Position numbers and translations under genes: made by a program. Shown here piece after piece: positions 27,337 through 36,293 of a DNA stretch of 64,000 nt. Position 1 is the stretch's first letter. Every line of letters starts with the position of its first letter. The notes beneath the pieces are model-generated. The model saw only the letters and a program-made list of their open reading frames with translations. It searched no databases and had not been told where the DNA came from. Source of the stretch: Mesobacillus harenae (lineage in GTDB: Bacteria > Bacillota > Bacilli > Bacillales > Cytobacillaceae); contig NZ_JABUNR010000003.1 of NCBI RefSeq assembly GCF_013343715.1, forward strand, positions 186,001-250,000. Direction: 5' to 3'.

Positions 27337-27535
27337 TTTAATAATTGGCTCTGTTAAAGAACATTGGTGATTTTTATCAGTGTTGATTGGAGTTATGGCG
27401 ATCGACTCCGGCGGGAGCAGCGGTACAGGGGAGACCCCACAGGTGCTTCAGCGCCGAGGAGGCTTCCCGACCGCCCCGCGGAAAGCGAGCGTCTAGAACG
27501 TAAATCAACAGCCAAGATAACAGAGTCTAATAATT
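27337..27535. repeat. GC-rich palindromic intergenic repeat element
   Basis: The core (27381-27510) begins TGTTGATT and ends AATCAACA and has the typical interior of a dispersed Bacillaceae element: GACTCCGGCGGGAGCAGCGG, GGGGAGACCCCACAGG, GCGCCGAGGAGGC and CCGCGGAAAGCGAGCG, able to fold into a branched hairpin. Outer flanks (GGCTCTGTTAA at 27347-27357 and ATAACAGAGTC at 27517-27527) extend the inverted symmetry. Base composition is far richer in G+C than its neighbours. No coding capacity; probably a non-autonomous mobile or structural RNA-like repeat. Confidence 0.75.
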
Positions 27536-27558
27536 AAAAAATTTGACGAAAGCATTCA

Positions 27559-27593
27559 ATAACAAGACGACAAAAGTCTTGTTATTTTTTTTT
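27559..27593 (+). terminator. Strong terminator between the pilus locus and spoIIB
   Basis: ATAACAAGAC pairs with GTCTTGTTAT across a 7-base loop, followed by nine T. It isolates the pilus operon and the repeat elements from spoIIB. Confidence 0.88.
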
Positions 27594-27647
27594 GCCTCTA
27601 TGTTAGGATAGGGACAACCTATTGAGACAGGAGAGGGAGGGGCTAAC

Positions 27648-28661
27648 TTGGAGAGGAAAAATAAGACGATTACGATCAAAATTAATGGTGCGAACCATCC
27701 TTTTAAAGATGAAGTGACAGAAGATGAAAAATCAGATTTCAGTAAGAATTCGCAGGAAATAGCTGAAACAGAGTCGGCCGTTTCCCAAGAACAGGCTGAA
27801 GATGAGTTTGAATGGATCTTACCCGAACCAATCCAGCACAAGGAAATAACAGAATACACCATCCATAAAGGCACGGCAAAAAAAAGCAAGAAAAAAGATG
27901 TGCGTTTTTATTTGAAAAAATTCAAAACTAGTGTCGTTTCTACGATCCTGCTCATTGTTTTATTTGCCGTGCTATTAGGCACGGGTTTTGGCATGGTTGT
28001 GTTAAAGTTTGTTAATGTTACCCCTGATGCAGTTCCGGTCTCTGGCGCGGCTGGAAATACTCCTCCGAAAGCGGCTGGCGAGGGAACGGAAGCGCCTTTA
28101 AGCCTGATTAATACCTTTGTGGTTCAGGGGGGAGTTTATACTACTGAGGAACTCGCCAAAGAGGCTCGTGATGCAACTGCCTCTAAGGGAGTTCCGGCCA
28201 AGCTTTTCAAGATTGAAGAGAAAACAGCATTATTTTTGGGGACGGCTGATACCCTTGAAAACGCTAAGCTTTTAGCCGCCAGCATCGCTAATAAAGGGGT
28301 TGAGGTTTTTCCGAAACCAATAGGGATTGGGGCTGGTACTCTCAAAGGGCTTCAGGCGGCTGAGGCGGAAGCCCTAAAGAAAATGCCTGGGCTTTTTGCA
28401 GATTTAACAGCAGCAAGCTCACAATTAGCTTCTTCAGGAAGCATGGCAAATGGGCTTGCTGGTAAGATCGAGAAGCAGGTTGCCGAACTAAAGGCTGTTG
28501 AGAAGAGCGGGATGACCAATAGTCAGGTTCAAACCATGACAACACATCTTCATAGTACATCTGAAGCAATTGTCTCTTTTGAAAAGACTAAGGACAAGAA
28601 GCAGTTAGACAAGATGCAAGCAGAACTGGTATCATTTCTAGCTGTATATCATAACCAGTAA
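27648..28661 (+). CDS. spoIIB: Stage II sporulation protein B (SPOR domain)
   Basis: Helps peptidoglycan dissolution and septal thinning at the start of engulfment. The 337-aa product begins at TTG after GAGGGAGGGG. An acidic cytoplasmic N-terminus (KTITIKINGANHPF is typical) precedes a single membrane helix at about 95-120, and residues about 145-215 form a SPOR domain (FVVQGGVYTTEELAKEAR) that binds denuded septal glycan. The C-terminal part is helical. Position before maf is conserved with B. subtilis. Confidence 0.85.
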   Translation: MERKNKTITIKINGANHPFKDEVTEDEKSDFSKNSQEIAETESAVSQEQAEDEFEWILPEPIQHKEITEYTIHKGTAKKSKKKDVRFYLKKFKTSVVSTILLIVLFAVLLGTGFGMVVLKFVNVTPDAVPVSGAAGNTPPKAAGEGTEAPLSLINTFVVQGGVYTTEELAKEARDATASKGVPAKLFKIEEKTALFLGTADTLENAKLLAASIANKGVEVFPKPIGIGAGTLKGLQAAEAEALKKMPGLFADLTAASSQLASSGSMANGLAGKIEKQVAELKAVEKSGMTNSQVQTMTTHLHSTSEAIVSFEKTKDKKQLDKMQAELVSFLAVYHNQ

Positions 28662-28730
28662 TCCAAAATTCGAGTTTATTTTCAGAAGATGATAAGAAAC
28701 AATAATATTTTCTGGGAAATAGGTTATCGT

Positions 28731-28765
28731 AAGAGAGCTTGTCTATGAATGGACAGGCTCTCTTT
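28731..28765 (+). terminator. Terminator after spoIIB
   Basis: A 13-bp stem with one G-T wobble (AAGAGAGCTTGTC against GACAGGCTCTCTT) and an 8-base loop lies about 70 bases after the spoIIB stop. The tail is short (TTTACC). Confidence 0.65.
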
Positions 28766-28847
28766 ACCGTTTTGGAAGATTATTAAAAATTATGTTGAAA
28801 TCTGTCTTTTTAAAATTGTTAACACTCATTAAGTCTGTTACGATAAG

Positions 28848-28872
28848 CTTGTATCTCCCTAACTGATACAAG
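28848..28872 (+). other. Hairpin in the maf leader
   Basis: CTTGTATC pairs with GATACAAG (8 bp, 9-base loop) just upstream of the maf ribosome binding site AAAGGAAAGGTG. It has no T-run, so it is more likely a 5' mRNA structure than a terminator. Confidence 0.4.
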
Positions 28873-28893
28873 TTAAAAAGGAAAGGTGATTCT

Positions 28894-29466
28894 ATGCAAC
28901 GCCTCATACTGGCCTCTTCTTCTCCACGACGAAAAGAACTTCTAGAAACTATCCACTTAAATTTTGAAATTTCCAGCAGTAATGCAGATGAAAGCTTCGA
29001 TGCCGGCTTAACTCCTGAACAAGCTGTAACTGAGCTGGCTCTTCGAAAAGCTAAATCGGTGGCAAAAGGCTTTCCAGGATGCTACATCATTGGCTCCGAT
29101 ACGGTGGTTGTCGATGAGGAAACCATTCTCGGAAAACCGGATGGAGAGCAGGAAGCCAGAAGGATGCTTAAAACACTCTCAGGCAAACTTCATTCCGTTT
29201 ATACGGGTGTTGCCATTTTAACTCCTGATAAAGAAGTAACATTTTATGAGAAAACTGATGTGACATTCTGGGAGTTGACCGATGAAGAGATTGACTTTTA
29301 TGTTAAAAGCGGGGAACCTATTGATAAGGCAGGAGGCTACGGCATACAAGGTCTTGGCAGTATGCTGGTTAGGGAAATTTCTGGTGACTATTTCACGGTC
29401 GTCGGCCTTCCTGTATCCCGAACAGTGCGTGAGTTAAAACGTGCTGGCTATGTTCTCCCTTACTGA
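28894..29466 (+). CDS. maf: Maf family nucleoside triphosphate pyrophosphatase
   Basis: House-cleaning enzyme hydrolysing dTTP/UTP and modified nucleotides; in B. subtilis overexpression blocks septation. The 190-aa product shows the N-terminal signature LASSSPRRKELLE, the catalytic-type segment IIGSDTVVVDEETILGKP, and the Maf block KAGGYGIQGLGSMLV. GGAAAGGTGA precedes the ATG. The gene stands between spoIIB and radC as in other bacilli. Confidence 0.95.
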   Translation: MQRLILASSSPRRKELLETIHLNFEISSSNADESFDAGLTPEQAVTELALRKAKSVAKGFPGCYIIGSDTVVVDEETILGKPDGEQEARRMLKTLSGKLHSVYTGVAILTPDKEVTFYEKTDVTFWELTDEEIDFYVKSGEPIDKAGGYGIQGLGSMLVREISGDYFTVVGLPVSRTVRELKRAGYVLPY

Positions 29467-29523
29467 AAATTAGCCTTTTCCTCTTAAAGGCTCCCATTGT
29501 CTGATATGATAGGGGAGGATTAT

Positions 29524-30213
29524 TTGAAAACTGAATCCATAATGATACGTGATTACCCGCAAAATGAGCGTCCTCGTGAAAGATTTATACAAAATGGTCC
29601 GCAAAGCCTTTCCAACCATGAACTGCTTGCCATCGTACTTGGTACTGGAACAAAAGAAGAGTCGGTCCTGCAGCTGGCCAACAGACTTTTGTCCAAGTTT
29701 GAAGGGCTCAGGTTTTTAAAAGATGCCACACTGGAAGAATTAACGGCAATTAAGGGTATAGGTACTGCAAAGGCAATTCATGTACTGGCTGCAGCTGAAA
29801 TTGGCAGAAGAATTGCCACCCATATTCAGGATGATCGTTATGTCATCCGATCGCCAGAAGACGGTGCCAAGTATTTAATGAATGATATGAGGTTTCTTTC
29901 ACAGGAACACTTTGTCTGTCTATATTTAAATACCAAAAACCAGGTTGTGCATAAACAGACGATATTTATCGGGAGCCTAAATGCCTCGATCGTTCATCCT
30001 CGTGAGGTTTTTAAAGAGGCTGTACGCAGGTCGTCCGCTTCTATTATTTGTCTTCATAACCACCCATCAGGCGACCCATCCCCGAGCAGAGAAGATATTG
30101 AGGTTACAAAACGGCTTGCTGAATGCGGGAAGATAATCGGCATAGAGCTGCTTGACCACCTGATTATTGGGGAAAATAAATTTGTTAGCCTGAAGGAAAA
30201 AGGGTATGTGTGA
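29524..30213 (+). CDS. radC: RadC family JAMM-domain protein
   Basis: The start is taken as TTG at 29524, five bases after AGGGGAGG, giving 229 aa and the family N-terminus MIRDYPQNERPRERF; an upstream in-frame TTG at 29497 lacks a binding site. A helix-hairpin-helix (LTAIKGIGTAKAIHVLAAAE) is followed by the MPN/JAMM domain with metal ligands in HNHPSGDPSPSREDIE and an upstream Glu in VFKEAVRRS. The family was named for DNA repair, but the activity remains unclear. Confidence 0.93.
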   Translation: MKTESIMIRDYPQNERPRERFIQNGPQSLSNHELLAIVLGTGTKEESVLQLANRLLSKFEGLRFLKDATLEELTAIKGIGTAKAIHVLAAAEIGRRIATHIQDDRYVIRSPEDGAKYLMNDMRFLSQEHFVCLYLNTKNQVVHKQTIFIGSLNASIVHPREVFKEAVRRSSASIICLHNHPSGDPSPSREDIEVTKRLAECGKIIGIELLDHLIIGENKFVSLKEKGYV

Positions 30214-30384
30214 TACTAGGATTTTACAAGGCGTTGGGTTATAATATAAGTTATGATTTTTATGGCCTGACAGCTGACTGCAAAATCAGCTAAAGACAAT
30301 AATCGTGAAGAATTAGGTCGATTTTTTAAAAGATAAAATTACCTTGATCATTTTGTATTTTGTTTTAGAAAGGGAGATACAAGC
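30214..30384 (+). promoter_or_regulatory. mreB upstream region with a -10-like box
   Basis: A TATAAT at 30240-30245 is a perfect -10 box but no acceptable -35 lies 16-18 bases upstream. A small AGCTGA/TCAGCT hairpin follows (about 30271-30292). AAAGGGAG before 30385 is the mreB ribosome binding site. Read as a probable mreB promoter region of uncertain detail. Confidence 0.3.
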
Positions 30385-31407
30385 ATGTTTGGAATTGGGA
30401 CAAGAGACCTCGGCATAGACCTAGGCACTGCAAATACCCTCGTTTATGTAAAGGGAAAAGGAATTGTGTTAAGAGAGCCATCTGTAGTGGCTTTACAGAC
30501 AGATACAAAACAAATCGTCGCAGTCGGCAACGATGCGAAAAATATGATTGGAAGAACTCCAGGAAATGTAGTCGCGCTTAGGCCGATGAAGGATGGAGTA
30601 ATTGCCGATTATGAAACAACGGCAACCATGATGAAGTATTATATTCAGCAAGCAACTAAAAACAAAGGGATTTTCGCCCGTAAACCTTATGTAATGGTTT
30701 GTGTGCCATCCGGAATTACGGCCGTAGAGGAACGGGCAGTCATTGATGCAACTCGCCAGGCTGGAGCCAGAGATGCATTTACGATCGAAGAGCCGTTCGC
30801 TGCTGCTATTGGAGCTAACCTGCCAGTCTGGGAACCAACAGGAAGCATGGTAGTCGATATCGGGGGCGGAACGACTGAGGTTGCCATTATATCACTTGGC
30901 GGCATTGTTACATCCCAATCGATTCGAATCGCGGGCGATGAAATGGATGAAGCAATGATCAACTATATCCGTAAAACTTACAACCTCATGATTGGGGAAC
31001 GGACTGCAGAAGCTATTAAGATGGAAGTAGGCTCTGCGGGAGATCCAGAGGGAATTGACAACATGGAAATCCGCGGCCGTGATCTGCTTACTGGGCTTCC
31101 AAAAACGATTGAAATTACAGCAGAGGAAATTTCTAAAGCACTGCATGACACGGTATATGCAATTGTTGATGCTGTTAAGCTTACGTTGGAAAAAACTCCT
31201 CCAGAACTTGCCTCAGATATTATGGACAGAGGGATTGTACTGACAGGCGGAGGCGCTTTATTGCGTAATTTAGACCGGGTAATTAGTGAAGAGACAAAAA
31301 TGCCTGTCTTGATTGCTGAAGATCCGCTTGATTGTGTGGCAATCGGAACTGGAAAAGCCTTGGACCACATTGACTTATTTAAAAATAGAGCGAAAGAATC
31401 GCGATAA
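30385..31407 (+). CDS. mreB: Rod-shape-determining actin homologue MreB
   Basis: Forms membrane-bound filaments that orient elongasome wall synthesis. At 340 aa, the actin-fold phosphate motifs are clear: [15 protein letters not shown] at the N-terminus, [18 protein letters not shown] in the middle, and [15 protein letters not shown] near the end. The N-terminal [10 protein letters not shown] provides the membrane-contact patch. First gene of mreBCD-minCD. A strong ribosome binding site AAAGGGAG precedes the ATG. Confidence 0.97.
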   Translation: MFGIGTRDLGIDLGTANTLVYVKGKGIVLREPSVVALQTDTKQIVAVGNDAKNMIGRTPGNVVALRPMKDGVIADYETTATMMKYYIQQATKNKGIFARKPYVMVCVPSGITAVEERAVIDATRQAGARDAFTIEEPFAAAIGANLPVWEPTGSMVVDIGGGTTEVAIISLGGIVTSQSIRIAGDEMDEAMINYIRKTYNLMIGERTAEAIKMEVGSAGDPEGIDNMEIRGRDLLTGLPKTIEITAEEISKALHDTVYAIVDAVKLTLEKTPPELASDIMDRGIVLTGGGALLRNLDRVISEETKMPVLIAEDPLDCVAIGTGKALDHIDLFKNRAKESR

Positions 31408-31430
31408 TGCTGAAATTAGAGGTGTAGATC

Positions 31431-32315
31431 ATGCCACAGTTTTTTCTTAATAAACGCCTGATTATTTTGCTTGTCAGCATTATTATCCTCGTGGCACTGA
31501 TTGGTTTTTCATTAAGAGACCGGGATCAGCTTACCTGGCCGGAGCAGTTTGTTAAAGACACATCCGGCTGGGTCCAGTCTCTGGTATCAAGGCCGGCTCA
31601 TTATGTTGCCGGTTTCTTTGAAAACCTTCAAGACTTGCAAAATACATATCAAGAAAATGAAGTATTAAAGAAACGTCTGGATAACCTCGCACGGCTTGAA
31701 GCTGAGGTGCATGCTTTGAACAAGGACAATGAAGAACTTCGTGAAACTCTTGATGTTCAGGGATCACTAAGATCCTATGAACCAACACAGGCGATTGTGA
31801 TTGCGCGAAACCCTGACCGCTGGCATGAGCTTCTTGTCATCAACAAGGGACAGGCAAATGGAATAGAGTCGGATATGGCCGTTATTACTTCGAAAGGCCT
31901 GATTGGCAAGGTGAAAAACACGACGCCGTTTACAGCTACAGTCCAGCTTTTAAGTTCACTTGACCCGAAGAATAGGGTCTCAGCTGTTATCCAGGGAGAG
32001 AAAAATCTATTTGGAACCATTTCCGGATATGACGAGGAAGAGGGCTTGCTGCTATTGAAAGGCATCCCTTTTGATGCGGAAGTCAAAGAAGAGCAGGTCG
32101 TTGAGACATCTGGGCTTGGCGGGGTATTTCCAGAAGGCTTGCAGATTGGGAAGGTAGAACGGGTTGTTCCTGATGAATTTGGGCTAAATCAGACGGCCTA
32201 TGTTAAGCCAGAAGCCAATTTTTATGATATCAAGCATGTTATGGTTGTAGAAAGGGGTATGACCCAGCCGCCGGAAGGAGAATTAACTGAAGGTGCAGAG
32301 GAGGAGGAGCTGTGA
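31431..32315 (+). CDS. mreC: Rod-shape-determining protein MreC
   Basis: Bitopic elongasome scaffold, 294 aa. A membrane helix at about 8-26 (RLIILLVSIIILVALIGFS), a coiled coil at about 65-112, and the two beta-domains (LVINKGQANGIESDMAVIT and VETSGLGGVFPEGLQIG) are all visible. It overlaps mreD by four bases, so MreC and MreD are translated together. Confidence 0.95.
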   Translation: MPQFFLNKRLIILLVSIIILVALIGFSLRDRDQLTWPEQFVKDTSGWVQSLVSRPAHYVAGFFENLQDLQNTYQENEVLKKRLDNLARLEAEVHALNKDNEELRETLDVQGSLRSYEPTQAIVIARNPDRWHELLVINKGQANGIESDMAVITSKGLIGKVKNTTPFTATVQLLSSLDPKNRVSAVIQGEKNLFGTISGYDEEEGLLLLKGIPFDAEVKEEQVVETSGLGGVFPEGLQIGKVERVVPDEFGLNQTAYVKPEANFYDIKHVMVVERGMTQPPEGELTEGAEEEEL

Positions 32316-32830
32316 GCAGGTTCCTTCTGCCCATTTTATTTGCTTTCTTATTTATAGCAGAGAGTCTATTCGTTCAGCTGTTCCCTGCTGATCTGTTCAA
32401 CAATGGCTCTATTTTTGTACCCCATTTTTTGTGGGCGGCCATTTTTTTCCTGGCCATATACGGCAGCACTAAATCTGGTATTTTATATGGATTTGTATTC
32501 GGACTTCTATTCGATATCGTCTATACTGAAATCATTGGAATTTATATGTTTATGTTTCCGGTTTTGACTTACTTGTTTTCAAGGGTGATGAAAGCTCTTC
32601 AAACTAATATTGTAATCGTTTCATTAGTGTCTCTGCTTGGCATTGCTGTTCTCGAAATTGGAGTCTACGAAATTCTTTATTTAATTCATAGAACCAATAT
32701 GGAGTTTTCTGCGTTTGCCACGCTTCGTTTATATCCTACACTTCTTTTAAATCTTGTTTTTATCATTATTGCTGCTTATCCATTAAGGCGCAGATTTGAA
32801 AGATACGCTGATGAGCTGCGAAATGATTAA
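32312..32830 (+). CDS. mreD: Rod-shape-determining protein MreD
   Basis: Small polytopic membrane protein, 172 aa, of the elongasome; binds MreC. About five or six hydrophobic segments are present, with the family features LLPILFAFLFIAESL at the N-terminus and GILYGFVFGLLFDIVY. It starts with GTG, overlapping mreC by four bases. Confidence 0.93.
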   Translation: MSRFLLPILFAFLFIAESLFVQLFPADLFNNGSIFVPHFLWAAIFFLAIYGSTKSGILYGFVFGLLFDIVYTEIIGIYMFMFPVLTYLFSRVMKALQTNIVIVSLVSLLGIAVLEIGVYEILYLIHRTNMEFSAFATLRLYPTLLLNLVFIIIAAYPLRRRFERYADELRND

Positions 32831-32911
32831 GGCATCGACTGAATTTTATAGAAAAAAGGAGTTCAGACAGCTGCTGTCGAATTTCTTTTATACTCGGGGT
32901 GAACATCCAGT

Positions 32912-33589
32912 ATGAAAAAAACACAAAATGTGACGATAAAAGGTACAAAAGATGGACTAACACTCCATCTAGATGATTTATGTTCGTTTGAAGAGTTAAA
33001 GAACGAACTGACTAAGAAGCTTTCAGCTAATTCAAGAGACCAGGAAGACCGTCTAATATCCGTCAGGGTTAAGGTGGGGAACCGATATTTAAGTACAAAG
33101 CAGGAAGAAGAACTTAAAAGCTTGATTCGACAAAAGAAAAATCTTGTTGTCGAAGAAGTAGAATCAAATGTTATAACAAAAAAAGATGCCGATCGATTAA
33201 AGCTAGAGAGTGAGATATCCACCATAGCCAAAGTGATTCGTTCTGGCCAGGTACTAGAAGTTCCGGGTGATTTGCTGCTGATTGGCGATGTAAATCCAGG
33301 TGGAACGGTTAAAGCCGGAGGGAACATTTTTGTGATGGGAGCATTAAGGGGAATTGCGCATGCAGGTGTTTCAGGAAACGATCAGGTGATCATTGCTGCA
33401 TCTGTAATGAAACCTTCACAGCTAAGGATTTCGGACTGCATTAACAGGGCTCCTGATCAGGCTGCAGAGGACGAAAGCCGCTCAATGGAATGCGCCTACA
33501 TATCGGAAGATCAGCAGATTGTTGTTGATAGATTACAAGTTTTAATGCGTCTCAGACCTAATTTAACAAGATTCGAAGGGGGAAGCTAA
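32912..33589 (+). CDS. minC: Septum site-determining protein MinC
   Basis: FtsZ-polymerisation inhibitor of the Min system, 225 aa. The N-domain ([20 protein letters not shown]) is followed by the C-terminal beta-helix that binds MinD and FtsZ ([20 protein letters not shown], then [16 protein letters not shown]). Its stop codon directly abuts the minD start. MinE is absent nearby, as usual in Bacillus, where DivIVA/MinJ position MinCD. Confidence 0.95.
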   Translation: MKKTQNVTIKGTKDGLTLHLDDLCSFEELKNELTKKLSANSRDQEDRLISVRVKVGNRYLSTKQEEELKSLIRQKKNLVVEEVESNVITKKDADRLKLESEISTIAKVIRSGQVLEVPGDLLLIGDVNPGGTVKAGGNIFVMGALRGIAHAGVSGNDQVIIAASVMKPSQLRISDCINRAPDQAAEDESRSMECAYISEDQQIVVDRLQVLMRLRPNLTRFEGGS

Positions 33590-34393
33590 ATGGGAGAGGC
33601 AATTGTTATTACATCCGGAAAAGGCGGAGTTGGTAAAACAACCACGTCTGCGAATCTCGGAACAGCTCTAGCCTTACAGGGGAAAAAAGTTTGTTTAGTG
33701 GACACAGATATCGGCCTTCGAAATTTAGATGTAGTTATGGGGCTGGAAAACCGGATTATTTATGATTTGGTCGATGTGATTAATGGAAGATGTAAAATTC
33801 ACCAAGCCCTAGTTAAAGATAAGCGGTTTGAAGATTTGCTATATTTACTTCCTGCTGCACAGACCACAGATAAAAATGCTGTTCAGCCGTCCCAAATGAA
33901 AAAGCTAATTAATGAATTAAAACAGGATTATGATTATATCGTGATTGATTGTCCTGCAGGGATTGAGCAAGGCTATAAAAACGCAGTTGCTGGTGCAGAC
34001 AAAGCCATCGTAGTCACAACTCCGGAAATATCAGCTGTTCGTGATGCTGATCGTATTATTGGATTACTTGAAAAAGAAGAGGGGATTGAACCTCCAAAAC
34101 TGATCATTAACCGAATCCGCAATCATATGATGAAAAACGGGGATATGCTTGATGTAGACGAAATCACTACTCACTTATCTATTGACCTTATTGGTATTGT
34201 TGCAGATGATGATGAAGTAATAAAAGCTTCTAATCATGGTGAGCCTATAGCACTTAATCCGACCAGCAAAGCATCCATTGCTTATCGAAATATAGCTAGA
34301 AGGATTCTAGGTGAGTCGATTCCGCTCCAGCCTCTTGAAGAAGAAAATAAAGGTGTTTTTACTAAAATAAAACGATTTTTCGGTGTTCGCTAA
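33590..34393 (+). CDS. minD: Septum site-determining ATPase MinD
   Basis: Membrane-binding ParA-type ATPase that recruits MinC, 267 aa. The deviant Walker A with signature lysine is TSGKGGVGKTTTSANLG at residues 8-24. Walker B lies in DYIVIDCPAGIEQGYKNA. The C-terminal amphipathic membrane-targeting helix is KGVFTKIKRFFGVR. Directly coupled to minC. A terminator follows. Confidence 0.97.
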   Translation: MGEAIVITSGKGGVGKTTTSANLGTALALQGKKVCLVDTDIGLRNLDVVMGLENRIIYDLVDVINGRCKIHQALVKDKRFEDLLYLLPAAQTTDKNAVQPSQMKKLINELKQDYDYIVIDCPAGIEQGYKNAVAGADKAIVVTTPEISAVRDADRIIGLLEKEEGIEPPKLIINRIRNHMMKNGDMLDVDEITTHLSIDLIGIVADDDEVIKASNHGEPIALNPTSKASIAYRNIARRILGESIPLQPLEEENKGVFTKIKRFFGVR

Positions 34394-34421
34394 TCTCCAT
34401 TTATACAGGAACGTAATCTTT

Positions 34422-34451
34422 CAGGCCGGGACCTTGCTCCTGGTTTTTTTT
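34422..34451 (+). terminator. Terminator after minD
   Basis: CCGGGA pairs with TCCTGG (one G-T pair) with a 6-base loop and eight T follow. It ends the mreBCD-minCD transcript. Confidence 0.75.
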
Positions 34452-34556
34452 ATTTAGAATTCAAATTGTATATACTCGAGTGCGTTGCATGCGATTTTTT
34501 TATGAAATGTCTTTCCTTTCCCAGAAAAAGATGCTTTCAGTTTTCTGAACTCATAG

Positions 34557-34585
34557 TCATACTCCCTTAGGACAACTCATAAACT
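34557..34585 (+). promoter_or_regulatory. Candidate sigma-E promoter of spoIVFA-spoIVFB
   Basis: TCATACT (34557-34563) and CATAAACT (34578-34585) are separated by 14 bases, the sigma-E spacing, with an ATA-type -35 and a -10 close to CATACAnT. The spoIVF operon is known to be sigma-E controlled in B. subtilis. Identified by inspection only. Confidence 0.5.
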
Positions 34586-34621
34586 TGTACAAATAGGCTA
34601 TGGGGATTGGTGGGAAAAAGG

Positions 34622-35395
34622 ATGAGTTCGAGAGCGGATGAATTACGGAAAAGAATTGCCAAGCGAAAAAAAGATCGTGAGAAAGCAGATACAGATCTTC
34701 AGCGCCGCTTTTTCCTGGCTGAAGATGAAGAACGGTACGGATACGATAAGTTTCCTTCTTTAAATGGGAATTCAGGAGAAGGGAATCACCCTTTATTTCG
34801 AAAAGAAGTATTTATTTTTAAAATATTAATATCAGCTTGTCTTGTTTTAATCATAGCCATCTTGTTCCGAGAACCAAACACAAAGCTAGATCCTGCAAAA
34901 AATCTTGTTAAAAGCGCATTGGAAAAAGATTTTCAATTTGCTTCTGTCTCAAGCTGGTATGAGGATCAATTTGGAAAGCCGCTGGCATTGCTTCCAGGTA
35001 AAAAGACTGTAGAGGAAGAGGATTTAAATGGACAGCAGTATGCCCTCCCTGCGTCAGGAAGCAGAATCTTAAAAGACTTTGATGCCAACGGACAGAGTAT
35101 AACAATTGAAACGGGTAAAGACGCCGAAGTTGAAGCAATGAACGAAGGTCTTGTGATAAAAGTTGGGGTAGAGGAAGGTTTCGGAAAAACGGTCGTTATC
35201 CAGCATGCTGATAAAAGTGAATCATGGTATGGAAACTTGGACGAGATTAATGTGAACCTTTATGAATTCATTAAAAAAGGAACAAAGGTTGGTAAATCAT
35301 CGGAAAATGAGGACCAAACAAAGGGTTCCTTCTTATTTGCTATTAAAAAAGGGGACAATTTTATTGATCCCATTCAGGTGATACGATTTGAATAA
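34622..35395 (+). CDS. spoIVFA: Stage IV sporulation protein FA
   Basis: Membrane protein that holds SpoIVFB and BofA in the pro-sigma-K processing complex at the outer forespore membrane. The ATG at 34622 (MSSRADELRKRIAKR, 257 aa) fits family N-termini, with GGTGGG seven bases upstream; TTG 34607 or GTG 34610 would add 4-5 residues and cannot be excluded. A charged N-terminus precedes one membrane helix (about 64-83, FKILISACLVLIIAILF), and a LytM/peptidase-M23-like C-terminal domain (about 160-257) lacks visible zinc ligands, as in known SpoIVFA. Overlaps spoIVFB by eight bases. Confidence 0.9.
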   Translation: MSSRADELRKRIAKRKKDREKADTDLQRRFFLAEDEERYGYDKFPSLNGNSGEGNHPLFRKEVFIFKILISACLVLIIAILFREPNTKLDPAKNLVKSALEKDFQFASVSSWYEDQFGKPLALLPGKKTVEEEDLNGQQYALPASGSRILKDFDANGQSITIETGKDAEVEAMNEGLVIKVGVEEGFGKTVVIQHADKSESWYGNLDEINVNLYEFIKKGTKVGKSSENEDQTKGSFLFAIKKGDNFIDPIQVIRFE

Positions 35396-36251
35396 AGCCT
35401 TATTTCTATTGGGGAAAATCCGGGTTCACCCACTTTTATGGCTTGTAATCGCACTAGCTGTCATGACAGCCCATTTTATTGAATTATCAATGATGCTGCT
35501 GATCATTTTTATTCACGAGCTGGGGCACGCAACAGCCGCTTCGTTTTTTTCATGGAGAATCAAAAGTATCTCTATGCTGCCGTTCGGCGGGGTGGCTGAA
35601 CTGGATGAGCATGGTAATCGGCCGCTTAAGGAAGAGGCAATTGTCGTTTTAGCCGGTCCGGCTCAGCATATCTGGCTGATTGGACTGTCTTTTCTTTTTT
35701 TAAAGCTCGGCTTGGTTCCTGAACACTATTATCTGCTGTTCGTCCAGTATAACCTGATGGTCCTTTTCTTTAATTTATTGCCAATCTGGCCGCTTGATGG
35801 AGGGAAACTTGTTTTCCTGTTTCTTTCAATGAAGTCTTCCTTTACTGATGCACACAGACAGATGGTTATTGGTTCGATAATTGCTTTATGCTGTTTTGTT
35901 ACAGTTCTTATCTTTACGGTACCATTAACTTTAAACATATGGATTGTAGTAAGCTTTTTAGTTTTCTCGATTTTCCGGGAATGGAAGCACCGCCGGTTTG
36001 TTTTTTTGAGGTTTTTGCTTGAAAGGCACTACGGTAAAGAAGCGGAATTCCGTACCCTAAAGACGATAAAGGTCTCTGAAAAAGATCTGCTTATCACGGT
36101 TTTGGAGAAGTTTCAGCGCGGGTGTAAACACCCGATTATTGTTGAAGTAAATGGGGAAGAGACGGCCCTTGATGAAAATGAGATTCTCCATGCCTTTTTT
36201 GCAGAAAAGCAGTTAACAGCAAAAATTGGCGATTTGCTTTACAGCTATTGA
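35388..36251 (+). CDS. spoIVFB: Stage IV sporulation protein FB, intramembrane metalloprotease
   Basis: Site-2-protease family enzyme that cleaves pro-sigma-K in the mother cell. The 287-aa product begins at TTG within the end of spoIVFA. The zinc motif is HELGH in IIFIHELGHATAASFF (about residues 43-47), and the third ligand is in NLLPIWPLDGGK (Asp). Six membrane segments occupy the first 200 residues and a CBS-like C-terminal domain (about 215-285) that senses ATP follows. Confidence 0.95.
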   Translation: MNKALFLLGKIRVHPLLWLVIALAVMTAHFIELSMMLLIIFIHELGHATAASFFSWRIKSISMLPFGGVAELDEHGNRPLKEEAIVVLAGPAQHIWLIGLSFLFLKLGLVPEHYYLLFVQYNLMVLFFNLLPIWPLDGGKLVFLFLSMKSSFTDAHRQMVIGSIIALCCFVTVLIFTVPLTLNIWIVVSFLVFSIFREWKHRRFVFLRFLLERHYGKEAEFRTLKTIKVSEKDLLITVLEKFQRGCKHPIIVEVNGEETALDENEILHAFFAEKQLTAKIGDLLYSY

Positions 36252-36293
36252 ATGCGATAATCTAGGATGGAATAGCTGAAAAGTGGGGATTGG

